Assembly: GCF_036689865.1 (NCBI RefSeq)
Contig: NZ_JBAHUQ010000013.1
Span: forward strand, 87,116 to 151,115
Length of the DNA: 64,000 bases
Source: Magnetococcus sp. PR-3
GTDB lineage: Bacteria; Pseudomonadota; Magnetococcia; Magnetococcales; Magnetococcaceae
Direction of reading: 5' to 3'
Shown here: positions 28,256 to 36,134 of the stretch, piece by piece
Layout: each line of letters begins with the position of its first letter
Numbering within the stretch: the stretch's first letter is position 1
Translations under genes and position numbers: made by a program
Notes under the pieces: generated by a model
Told to the model about the DNA's origin: nothing
What the model saw: the letters and a program-made list of their open reading frames with translations, nothing else
The model's database searches: none

Positions 28256-29143
28256 TCAAGTTGCAGGAGAGGCAAGCTGTGGGGGGGCTTGGAGTGTTCG
28301 ACAGGCGGCCCGTTCCCCCACGGTTCCACCCTGGTTCCAGATATGCCTTAAAAAGGGTTTTTCCACCGCCAGCTGTTGGCCAATTTGATTGCGAACCTTG
28401 AGGGCATGTTGCCGTTGTTTAAAGGGGCCAACACCTAATAGCCACATAGACTTGCCTTTGACCTCAATGGCTTCAAAGTAACCGGGCAGAGCATGGTTTT
28501 GCATGGATGCTTTTAAGCTGTGCACATGTTTTTGGTTAAAAAACACGCCTAACCGTACGGTATAACAAGAAAAACTGGGTGTTTTAGTTTGGGTTTTGGT
28601 GGTTTTTTTCTGAATGTGAGCGGTTGGGGTTGTGGGTAGACCTGCGTGCTGTTTAAGGGCATCTTGCACACTGAATGCACGGGTCAGGATGGCATAGTGC
28701 CCCACGGGATAGGCAATTTTCTGATCAATACGGTCGGATATAACCAAATTAAGCAACCCTTCTGGTACCCCACCACTTAACGCACTGATAATGGTATAGA
28801 CATCGCCACCATAAGGCTTTGTAACCTGAATGGGCTGAAAGTGCATCTCATCTAAAAGGGTGTTGTCATCATCGGCAATACTGATCTGGATTTTGTGAGT
28901 GCCGGATTCATGAAGGAGCAGATCAAGCACAAAGTATCCCTTAGTCCCCACATGATTGGCCGGTAACATGCGCGCAACAGGTTGTTTATGCGTATCGTTT
29001 TGTGATGTTGAAAGAGCTGAAGTAAAGTAGGCGTTGGTTACTTGAACGGGCGGGTTCCCGGCAGCATGGACAGATGTTGAAAGCAGTAAGATGCAGCAAA
29101 ATGACCAGAAACGACTTAGGTTACGGTGATCCGTATGGTACAT
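28256..29143 (-). CDS. Secreted SPOR-domain protein
   Basis: A 295-residue envelope protein. The ATG at 29143 follows GAGGGGGG at good spacing and begins a signal peptide with core FCCILLLSTSVHA. Residues about 40-160 form a beta-rich domain with several Gly-Gly turns that I do not recognise. A Thr/Lys-rich linker (KKTTKTQTKT) leads to a C-terminal SPOR repeat, YTVRLGVFFNQKHVHSLKAS to GPFKQRQHALKVRNQI. SPOR domains bind denuded peptidoglycan at division sites. A role in division or cell-wall targeting is inferred. The Hpt gene is 107 bp downstream. Confidence 0.85.
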   Translation of the reverse strand: MYHTDHRNLSRFWSFCCILLLSTSVHAAGNPPVQVTNAYFTSALSTSQNDTHKQPVARMLPANHVGTKGYFVLDLLLHESGTHKIQISIADDDNTLLDEMHFQPIQVTKPYGGDVYTIISALSGGVPEGLLNLVISDRIDQKIAYPVGHYAILTRAFSVQDALKQHAGLPTTPTAHIQKKTTKTQTKTPSFSCYTVRLGVFFNQKHVHSLKASMQNHALPGYFEAIEVKGKSMWLLGVGPFKQRQHALKVRNQIGQQLAVEKPFLRHIWNQGGTVGERAACRTLQAPPQLASPAT

Positions 29144-29365
29144 GTTGTTTCCCCCCTCGAGAACCGTCATGTTTGGGGCGCTCACGATCTGTTCTTTGCG
29201 CCATCCCTTAAATAATGTAAGCAGTTAGCATGCCGTAGCTGCAAAAGCGAGCATCTCCTGTGTGTGGGGTCGCTAATCATGTGACCCAGGTGGTGGAGAG
29301 CAAGGGTGGAGAATCCTGAAAAAAAGGGCCTTGTCGTGGTGACGGGGGGAGGTCGCTACCGAACT

Positions 29366-30376
29366 CTAGCTTTTGGAATGGTAGCTGTTTTTGGTTGGAG
29401 ATGTGTGAATGTTTGCTGTATGTAGCTTTTTATGTAATGAGGGGGATATACCCACATAGGCTGTAAAGATGGTACGAAAGCCCGCCTCTGAGTGAAAGCC
29501 TACAGCCGAGGTCACCTGTTGTACACTATGACCTTTTTCCAGCAGTTGTTTGGCCCTTTCTACCCTGAGTTGGGAGAGAAATTTTGCCGGGGGCTGCCCA
29601 TGAACCGCTCGAAACCGCCGATGAAAGGCCCGTTCAGACATGCCAGCTTTATCGGCCATATCCGCTACCCGCAAATCTCGGTCTAAGTTGGCATCCATCC
29701 ACTGCACAACCTCTGCAAAAGGGGTGTCCGTTTGAAGCTGGGTCTGTAGCAACGTGCTGAACTGGGATTGATTACCTGGCCGATGGGCATAGAGAACCAA
29801 ATAACGGGCGGTTTGACCTTTTAGTGTGGAACCCAGATCACTCTCTAGCATTGCTAACGCCATATCCATACCTGTTGCTACACCCGCCGATGTCCACAGG
29901 TTGCCATCGGTCACATACAGTGCATCGGGCTGTAGATCAGCTTCTGGTGCCAGTTTGGCCAGTAGGGGGCAAGCTGCCCAGTGCGTGGTCGCTTGTTTAC
30001 CTTTTAACAGACCCGCTGCGGCTAAAACTAGGGCACCAGCACAAACCGAACCCATGCGCCCAACCTGCTGGGCTGTACGGCACAATGTGGTCAAAAGCTC
30101 AGTATCTGCCAAGGTTTCTTGAACCCGTGATTCTGCCATACCCGCCATAAGCAGGGTATCATCCTGGGTGAATGTGATGGTGTGCAGGGCTAGGCTCTCT
30201 ACCGCAATCCCCGCTGAACTGCTGATGATGCCACCACAGATCGAGAGTGTATGCAGTGTATAGGGGGTCTCATCGGCCAAGCTGGATGCGGTATGAAAAA
30301 CAGCGGCAGGTCCTGCCAGATCCATAATTTCAAAACCAGGGGTGATGAGAATAAAGATGCGTCGTGAATAGGTCAT
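29366..30376 (-). CDS. GlxA-type transcriptional regulator (DJ-1/PfpI plus AraC HTH)
   Basis: A 336-residue regulator. Residues 5-180 form a DJ-1/PfpI class I amidotransferase-like sensor domain with FEIMDLAGPAAVF and the nucleophile-elbow-like GSVCAGALVLAAAGLLKG. Residues about 225-320 hold the two AraC-type helix-turn-helices (MADKAGMSERAFHRRF and VTSAVGFHSEAGFRTIF). Such proteins activate operons for quaternary amine or nitrogen compounds, but the effector cannot be read here. It is divergent from the HD-domain gene at 30468, with 91 bp between, and may regulate it. Confidence 0.92.
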   Translation of the reverse strand: MTYSRRIFILITPGFEIMDLAGPAAVFHTASSLADETPYTLHTLSICGGIISSSAGIAVESLALHTITFTQDDTLLMAGMAESRVQETLADTELLTTLCRTAQQVGRMGSVCAGALVLAAAGLLKGKQATTHWAACPLLAKLAPEADLQPDALYVTDGNLWTSAGVATGMDMALAMLESDLGSTLKGQTARYLVLYAHRPGNQSQFSTLLQTQLQTDTPFAEVVQWMDANLDRDLRVADMADKAGMSERAFHRRFRAVHGQPPAKFLSQLRVERAKQLLEKGHSVQQVTSAVGFHSEAGFRTIFTAYVGISPSLHKKLHTANIHTSPTKNSYHSKS

Positions 30377-30467
30377 GGCGTAAATCAGTCGATAGTTGTC
30401 ATTTCAGACAAGCCTAGTGTGTGGTGAAATCAAAGGCAAGCCTTAACCCCTTTGTATGGAGTTTGAA

Positions 30468-31034
30468 ATGGAATCCGTGGATGTTGATATCATGACCCAC
30501 TCAGAAACCCTAGATCACTGGTTGTCCCCCTATGAAAAGCTCATAGGGCCTGACTTTGCCGGGTATAGAGGCCATATCTATCGGGTGTTGAACCACACCC
30601 TTTGGTTTTTAAAGGGTGACCAGCGCTACCGTGCAGAAATTGAATTTGCGTTGGTGCATCATGATATTGGATTGTGGACCGATCAGGATTTGGCCTATCT
30701 GGAACCCTCCATCGCCCAGGCATTGAAGGTTAATGAAGCTCAGGGGTTAGGGTTTGAAAAAGATCTTATTCACAACCTGATTTTCTACCACCACAAGATA
30801 ACTGCCTATAAAGGTGGCCATGCTGAGCTGGTCAACGCTTTGCGCTGTGCCGACTGGGTAGATGCCTCCCGTGGTAAAATTCGCCATGGTATGGAACGAG
30901 ATTGGATCGCACGAGTGAACGATGCCATCCCTGCCCATGGGTTTTATGAGACATTGGCTCGGGTAGGGCCGGAATTAACCGGGGGGAAAAAGTTAAAGAT
31001 GCTGGGTAAAGTTATGCAGGTGTTTAAATGGTAA
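30468..31034 (+). CDS. HD-domain phosphohydrolase-like protein
   Basis: A 188-residue cytoplasmic protein with an HD-superfamily metal site: a first His in GHIYRVLNH, HHDIG (His-Asp), a later YHHK, and CADWVDAS near the end. The family includes nucleotidases and small phosphohydrolases; the substrate is unknown. The ATG at 30468 has GGAG 6-8 nt upstream; an ATG four codons earlier lacks a site. It is divergent from the GlxA-type regulator, which suggests regulation by it. The bidirectional terminator at 31214-31250 follows after 180 bases. Confidence 0.8.
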   Translation: MESVDVDIMTHSETLDHWLSPYEKLIGPDFAGYRGHIYRVLNHTLWFLKGDQRYRAEIEFALVHHDIGLWTDQDLAYLEPSIAQALKVNEAQGLGFEKDLIHNLIFYHHKITAYKGGHAELVNALRCADWVDASRGKIRHGMERDWIARVNDAIPAHGFYETLARVGPELTGGKKLKMLGKVMQVFKW

Positions 31035-31213
31035 TCTGTCACTTTGGTTGATCTGTGGGGCAGAACTGGTGTCGTTGTTAGCGGATAACACTCTGGTTCC
31101 AGGGTGAGCGGATTATAAGTGGTTCAAAGGTATGGGGGAGGGCTTTTTAACCGAAAGCGCCAGTTGCATGGCCGTTGTTTGTACACCATCTCAACATGCG
31201 TGGTGTTTAAAAC

Positions 31214-31250
31214 AAAAAAAGAGCGGGCACTGGGTGCCTGCTCTTTTTTT
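31214..31250. terminator. Bidirectional terminator between HD gene and cpoB
   Basis: A run, AGAGCGGGCA, loop CTGGG, TGCCTGCTCT, T run. One G-T pair is present. It is symmetric and would end both the plus-strand HD gene and the minus-strand tol-pal operon. Confidence 0.88.
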
Positions 31251-31270
31251 ATATCTACTCTGGATGATGC

Positions 31271-32476
31271 TTAACGCAAATTGGCTTTTACCTGATCTAT
31301 GCGTTTAATACGTTGCATCGCCAGGGGAACGGCATTGGCATCTGGATAGTTCTGTACCAGTTGCTCCAGCGCACGGCGTGCATTTTCGTAATCTTCCAGC
31401 TCATAGAAACTAAAGCCAATTTTTAGCAGGCTATCGGGTACCTTTGCGCTATTTGGCCATTTAACCAGTACATTATTGAACTCGACCAACGCATTACGGA
31501 AGTTGCGTTGTACATAGTGCATCTCACCCAACCAATACTGAGCATTATCCGCCAGGGGATCCGCCTCATACTGACTTAAGAACCCTTCAAACAGCTCTTG
31601 AGCACGGTCATATTGGCCACTGGTCACATAGAGTTTGGCTTGATCGTAGGAGCCTTTGGCCGTGGTGGCCTGAGCCATGGTTTCAGGCTTTGGTGGCTGG
31701 GTTGGTGCAATGGGGCCACCGGGGGGCAGTGTTTGACCTGGCTGCCCCATATTAATCTTCTGCCCCAAAGTTGTCTGCTGTCCAGGCATGGCTGGTGGTT
31801 GCATGCCTTGCCCCATTGTGGGCAGCTGCATACCTTGCCCCATAGCGGGCTGTTGCCCAGGCATGGCGGGAGGCTGCATGGCAGGGTTAGGTGGCTGCCC
31901 AGATATATTTGTAATGGGCATGCCTGTATTCAAACCTGGATTGGTGCCCTGCGGGTTCATGCCTGTGGTTTGGTTGGCATCCGGTCGTGTCTGCATGCCC
32001 ACCAAGCCGGTACCAGCTTGGTTAAGCGCCGGTTGTGCCCCTAACTCTGAGGGTTGTGGGGTAGGCTGAGCCATAAAATCATTGCTTGGGGCCTGCACAG
32101 GCATACCATAAGCACGGGCAATGTAGTTACGCAGTTCTGCCACATGTTGGCCAAGCTGTTGGGCGCCATGACGCGTTTGATCCAGCTCACCACGCAGGGT
32201 GGTGATCTCCTGCTGTAACAGCTCCAGACGTTTATTTTGATCCGTTAGGGCTGTACGGCGGGAAGCATCAGCAGCGGTGAGGGCATCCAGCTTGGTGTGC
32301 ACCTCATCTATGGCCAGCTCTGTTGGGCTTTTTACCGGTTTGGCACGCTCCCCCTGTTGGTCACCAATGGCGTTGGGGTTGGCCACACAGGCCGTCAGAC
32401 TTAACCCCAGCGCAGTCACCAAAGCGAGACGGCGGGCGGTAGCCAATAGAGGTTGGGATTGCATCGACTTATCCAT
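31271..32476 (-). CDS. cpoB: Tol-Pal associated protein CpoB/YbgF
   Basis: Periplasmic TPR protein that coordinates Tol-Pal with peptidoglycan synthesis at constriction. It has 401 residues from the ATG at 32476 (GAGGT 5 nt upstream; the longer frame starts with GTG). The signal sequence ends in a lipobox LSLTAC (Cys30), unlike the soluble E. coli protein. A coiled coil (about 45-115) for trimerisation follows. A Pro/Gln/Met/Gly-rich region of about 130 residues contains repeated MPGQQ and MGQGMQ units. The C-terminal three TPRs have YDQAKLYVTSGQYDRAQELF and ADNAQYWLGEMHYVQRNF. It is the last gene of the tol-pal cluster, 110 bp after pal, with a hairpin between. Confidence 0.94.
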   Translation of the reverse strand: MDKSMQSQPLLATARRLALVTALGLSLTACVANPNAIGDQQGERAKPVKSPTELAIDEVHTKLDALTAADASRRTALTDQNKRLELLQQEITTLRGELDQTRHGAQQLGQHVAELRNYIARAYGMPVQAPSNDFMAQPTPQPSELGAQPALNQAGTGLVGMQTRPDANQTTGMNPQGTNPGLNTGMPITNISGQPPNPAMQPPAMPGQQPAMGQGMQLPTMGQGMQPPAMPGQQTTLGQKINMGQPGQTLPPGGPIAPTQPPKPETMAQATTAKGSYDQAKLYVTSGQYDRAQELFEGFLSQYEADPLADNAQYWLGEMHYVQRNFRNALVEFNNVLVKWPNSAKVPDSLLKIGFSFYELEDYENARRALEQLVQNYPDANAVPLAMQRIKRIDQVKANLR

Positions 32477-32514
32477 GTCGAACCTCACACATCTTGATAA
32501 AGGGTGGTGGCACG

Positions 32515-32550
32515 GGTAAACCCGACCTGTTAATGAAAGTCGGGTTTACC
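32515..32550 (-). other. Intercistronic hairpin between pal and cpoB
   Basis: GGTAAACCCGAC at 32515-32526 and GTCGGGTTTACC at 32539-32550 are perfect 12-bp arms around 12 nt. No T run follows on the minus strand. It may stabilise the pal mRNA end or lower cpoB read-through. Confidence 0.6.
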
Positions 32551-32586
32551 GGGTCTGTCACCAAATTGTTTAGACGGTAGCTTAGA

Positions 32587-33207
32587 TTACTGATAAAGCA
32601 GAACCGCACGACGGTTTTGGGCCCAGGATGATTCATTATGCCCGGTGTAGAGAGGACGCTCTTTACCGTAGGAGACGGTGCGCATCACACTCATGGGTAC
32701 CCCTTGAGCATTGAGAAAACGTTTAACCGCATCTGCACGCTTTTGGCCCAGGGCCAAGTTGTACTCACGGGTACCACGTTCATCACAGTGTCCTTCGACA
32801 CTCACCATCTGTACACCGCCCTTAACAATGTTGGCCGCATGTTGCGCCAGCACATTTTGAGCTTCGTAGGTGAGTGCTTCCGAGTCATAACCAAAGAAGA
32901 TCATGTTCTCAGGGCGACCCATGGGATCTTGGGTGCTGCCTGCCACACCATAGCCACCTTGCTCATCACCATAGCTGGAACCAGGGGTGTACTGGCTGCC
33001 TTCCATGCCCTCACCACCACCAATTTCCTCTGTGGTGCCTTCTGGGCGGGTTAGTGCTTGACCGTTGCCCGCTTCTTCCGCGCCTTTTTCAGCATCTTGC
33101 ATCTGTTCTTGACGCAGATCACCGGGCTTATCTTTAGGCAACGCGCCACAACCCGTCAAAATTCCGGTAAGCAGTGCCGCAGTAATGAACAGACCTGTGC
33201 GTTTCAT
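32587..33207 (-). CDS. pal: Peptidoglycan-associated lipoprotein Pal
   Basis: Outer-membrane lipoprotein that binds peptidoglycan and TolB. It has 206 residues with lipobox ILTGC (Cys20). Residues 21-95 are a Gly/Glu-rich tether, longer than in E. coli Pal, with GGGEGMEGSQYTPGSSYGDE. The OmpA-type domain follows from about 100: IFFGYDSEALTYEAQNVL, VSVEGHCDERGTREYNLALG, and the mDAP-binding NRRAVLL end. tolB lies 210 bp upstream and cpoB 110 bp downstream, all in the tol-pal cluster. Confidence 0.97.
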   Translation of the reverse strand: MKRTGLFITAALLTGILTGCGALPKDKPGDLRQEQMQDAEKGAEEAGNGQALTRPEGTTEEIGGGEGMEGSQYTPGSSYGDEQGGYGVAGSTQDPMGRPENMIFFGYDSEALTYEAQNVLAQHAANIVKGGVQMVSVEGHCDERGTREYNLALGQKRADAVKRFLNAQGVPMSVMRTVSYGKERPLYTGHNESSWAQNRRAVLLYQ

Positions 33208-33417
33208 CTTCTCATTCTCCCTACGCCTGTAGGCGATTGATCTTTTTTTTCAATGGGATATGTTGATTCATTTGAACCAGATCCCGGTATGGTCATCAAT
33301 GACCGTACCTTTGTGATACCTGTTGTAGCAGCACATTATGTGCCGTTTTTGGCGATTTGCCTACCAATTTTCCATTATTTTCTTGGGTTACGATAAATCC
33401 CGTATGCCAACCCCTTA

Positions 33418-34788
33418 TTATTTGATCACGGGTGACCAAGAAGGATCGGAGGCGCTGATGCCCTGTTCCAGTGGAACTTCCAGCTCATTAAAGCCTGTGA
33501 TGTCGATGGTATAGAGCCGGGTACGGGCTGTTCCGCGTTGTTGACGGGAGAATAGGATGACCCGACCATTGGGTGACCATGTGGGGGATTCATCCATCCA
33601 GCTATCGGTAAGCATCACTTCATTGCGTCCGTTGGTGCCGATAACGGCAATACGGAATTTACCGCCTCCACCGCGTACAAACGCGATCTTGTCCCCACGG
33701 GGTGACCATTTAGGCGCGGTGCTGCTCTTGCCACGGCGGGTCAGGCGTTGAACATTGCGACCATCCGCATTCATGATATAAAGCTGTGGGGTGCCAGCCC
33801 GATCTGAGGTAAAGACCAAACGGCGTCCATCCGGTGACCAGGATGGTGAGGTGTCAATGGCTGCGTTGTAGGTCAGGCGTGTTAATTTCTGACTCCGCAT
33901 ATCAATGACATAGATCTCAGCATTACCATCTTTACTGAGGGTTAAGGCCATATGGCGACCATCGGGTGACCATGCTGGCGTAGAGTTCAAGCCAGGATAG
34001 TTGGAACGGCGTACCCGCTTACCCGTATAGAGGTCCCAACGGTAGATGCGTGGCTCACCCGTTTCATAGGAGATGTAGAGCAAGCGCTCGCCATCGGGTG
34101 AAAAGCGTGGGGTCAGGACCAGATCGTTACGGCCCTTTACCTTCAAATCCATGCGGTTGGCGCCATCGGCATCCATCATGGAGAGAAAGCTCTGTTTACC
34201 ACGTTTGGCCACAAAGGCAATGCGTGAAGTAAAGTAGGCACGTTCGCCGGTTAAGCGGGTATAGATCTCATCGGCAACCCGGTGGGCCACATGACGCCAG
34301 TTCGAAGGTTTGGTGGTAAAACGCCACCCTTTACCAATGAGCTTACCCCGGTAGATATCATGCAGGAAAAAATCGACCTGAATACGGCTTCCCCGTTGGG
34401 TGATCGCCCCTTGTACCACCGCATCGGCCCCAACCAAGCGCCATTTACGAAAGTTGGGTCCCTGTTTCCATAACTTATCCGATGGTTGTAAAAACGCTTT
34501 TGGATTAAGCGGGTTAAACAGGCCGCTACGGCGAAGGTCAGCCACAATCAATGCTGTGATCTGACGGTTAAAACGGTTAGGCGGCGCCACATGACCGTTG
34601 GCTGAGACCGAAGCAAAGGCCGGTACCGCAATCGGCATGGGTTCCAAACCCTGCTTTTGCACATCAATTTCCATCTGTGCTCGAGCAGGAGCAGCCAGTA
34701 ACATCACCAGGGTTAGACCCAGCAGTGGGGTGCCCATATGACGGAGTATACGAAGAAGATGGTTCATGATCTGGACTCGCCCGTTCAT
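33418..34788 (-). CDS. tolB: Tol-Pal system protein TolB
   Basis: Periplasmic beta-propeller protein that links TolA and Pal. It has 456 residues. A signal peptide ends in AAPARA; the N-terminal domain (about 40-180) is followed by a six-bladed propeller with repeated WSPDG motifs (TPAWSPDGRHMALT, SPSWSPDGRRLVFTS, APKWSPRGDKIAFV, SPTWSPNGRVILFS). The ATG at 34788 is 2 nt after the preceding stop codon; the ATG at 34767 is a second possibility. The preceding gene is the triple-domain protein and not tolA itself. Confidence 0.96.
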   Translation of the reverse strand: MNGRVQIMNHLLRILRHMGTPLLGLTLVMLLAAPARAQMEIDVQKQGLEPMPIAVPAFASVSANGHVAPPNRFNRQITALIVADLRRSGLFNPLNPKAFLQPSDKLWKQGPNFRKWRLVGADAVVQGAITQRGSRIQVDFFLHDIYRGKLIGKGWRFTTKPSNWRHVAHRVADEIYTRLTGERAYFTSRIAFVAKRGKQSFLSMMDADGANRMDLKVKGRNDLVLTPRFSPDGERLLYISYETGEPRIYRWDLYTGKRVRRSNYPGLNSTPAWSPDGRHMALTLSKDGNAEIYVIDMRSQKLTRLTYNAAIDTSPSWSPDGRRLVFTSDRAGTPQLYIMNADGRNVQRLTRRGKSSTAPKWSPRGDKIAFVRGGGGKFRIAVIGTNGRNEVMLTDSWMDESPTWSPNGRVILFSRQQRGTARTRLYTIDITGFNELEVPLEQGISASDPSWSPVIK

Positions 34789-34790
34789 GG

Positions 34791-36128
34791 TTATTCGTTA
34801 TGCAGGGTAATATAGATGGGGCGCAGACATAGACTGCAACCCTCAGGTGGATCTGCGACCTCATCCACCGCTTCTACCGCTTTTAAGACCGATTCATCAA
34901 AGGTCTCATGACCCGATGGTCGAACGGTGGTCACCCATTCCAGGGTTCCATTTTCCAACCATTGTATGCGGATCATCATGGTTCGTCCCTGGTGGGTATC
35001 CCCCCCAGGTTTGATCCATTTTTCTTGAACTGCAGCCCGTACATGTTTAAACCAACGGGCAACCGCACGTTGTTGCTCCACCGCAGAGGGCACACTTAAG
35101 GGGGCCGATTTCATGCGGGGTTGTTTGGGTGCTTGCAAGGCAGACTCCATATCTGCCATATCCTCATCTTCATCCAGTTCCAGGTCCATATTAGGGTCGG
35201 CCGTGGGGTCAACCCGAACAGGTGGTAAGGGTGGTTGAACAGGTTGAGGTCGTTGCTTTTTTAGCGAGCCAGGTTCAAAGGTGATTAACATGGAGTCCTG
35301 GCAAATTTTACAACGGGCTGGTGGCCGGGTTAACCCCTGTATCTCCTGCAAAGCCCGGGCAATGGATTGATCCACCACCATATGACCGCTACCTAGGGTC
35401 ATCTCCTGGATCTCAACCCCACCCATGCCATCCCATTTAATGCGCCATTGTCCAGAAAGGGATGCTGTCTCTATGGCTTCCGGTTTTTGCCAGTTCTGGC
35501 GCCATAGGTTGTGTAGTTGTGTCATCCAGGCTTGTTGTTGGGCTTGATCAGCGGCGGTTTGTGCAGCTGTTGGGCCCTGTTTCACCCGTTTCTTGATGGC
35601 TTGTGTAAAACCTGCTGGTTTTTGTTTCACCCTTTTGGGGGAAGGCGCTGGATTTTTAGGGGGTGATGCCAGCTTTTTCTGTGCAACGGCTGGTAAGGGT
35701 TTAATGTGCCGAACTCGGGGGGCCGGTGCGATGCGCTGAGGATCTTTGTGTTGGATCTGCGCGGCTGGTTGTGGCTTGGCCCCAGGGGCAAAATTAAACG
35801 TAATGCGTTTGTTGCAGATACCGCAGCCTTGTGGCGGTGAGGGTAGATCGTGGGTCCGTTTAATGGCACTGATGACCGAGTCATCAAAACGTGTGTGACC
35901 TGAAGATTGCCGGACCTTATGGATGCGTAACCCACCTGCTTGGGTGCGTTGTATGGTCAGTTGTACCTGTAACCCCCGGCTATCAATACCCGCAGGTGGA
36001 TACCAGTTGGCCTCCACTTGGGCGACCACCTTGGCCCCCCATTGCTGGATGGCCTGTTGGCTGGGTTTGGCCGTTGCCAAAGTGGGCAACAGGATCATGA
36101 GCAGAGCGAGCAGGCTACGCCACTTCAT
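34791..36128 (-). CDS. Secreted protein with three tandem TolA/TonB C-terminal-like domains, inserted between tolA and tolB
   Basis: I know no named family for this 445-residue architecture. A signal peptide (1-20, ending ATA) leads to three copies of a TolA/TonB C-terminal-type domain at about 24-115, 197-287 and 352-444. Each has a long first helix with a WxxxW or Trp-rich end, a middle strand, SSGH/GSGH/PSGH, then FDDSV/VDQSI/FDESV, and closes with a CxxC (102-105 GCGIC, 273-276 CKIC, 431-434 CSLC) just before the last strand. TolA in this cluster ends the same way (SSGFSPYDDSV, then CKPC). Linkers are Pro/Lys-rich and then acidic (DLELDEDEDMADME). It sits 6 nt after tolA and 2 nt before tolB, so it is part of the Tol operon and likely works in the periplasm with TolB, Pal or TolA. 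It has no transmembrane anchor besides the signal. Confidence 0.93.
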   Translation of the reverse strand: MKWRSLLALLMILLPTLATAKPSQQAIQQWGAKVVAQVEANWYPPAGIDSRGLQVQLTIQRTQAGGLRIHKVRQSSGHTRFDDSVISAIKRTHDLPSPPQGCGICNKRITFNFAPGAKPQPAAQIQHKDPQRIAPAPRVRHIKPLPAVAQKKLASPPKNPAPSPKRVKQKPAGFTQAIKKRVKQGPTAAQTAADQAQQQAWMTQLHNLWRQNWQKPEAIETASLSGQWRIKWDGMGGVEIQEMTLGSGHMVVDQSIARALQEIQGLTRPPARCKICQDSMLITFEPGSLKKQRPQPVQPPLPPVRVDPTADPNMDLELDEDEDMADMESALQAPKQPRMKSAPLSVPSAVEQQRAVARWFKHVRAAVQEKWIKPGGDTHQGRTMMIRIQWLENGTLEWVTTVRPSGHETFDESVLKAVEAVDEVADPPEGCSLCLRPIYITLHNE

Positions 36129-36134
36129 GTGCGT

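Noticed and set aside
31780..31880. Direct repeats in DNA that could suggest a small tandem array
   Set aside because: They encode the MPGQQ/MGQGMQ units of CpoB in frame; they are coding repeats and not a CRISPR or mobile element.
34791..36128. The triple-domain protein as a fragmented or duplicated tolA pseudogene
   Set aside because: The frame is intact, has its own signal peptide, distinct linkers and tight operon spacing, so it is a functional gene and not debris.
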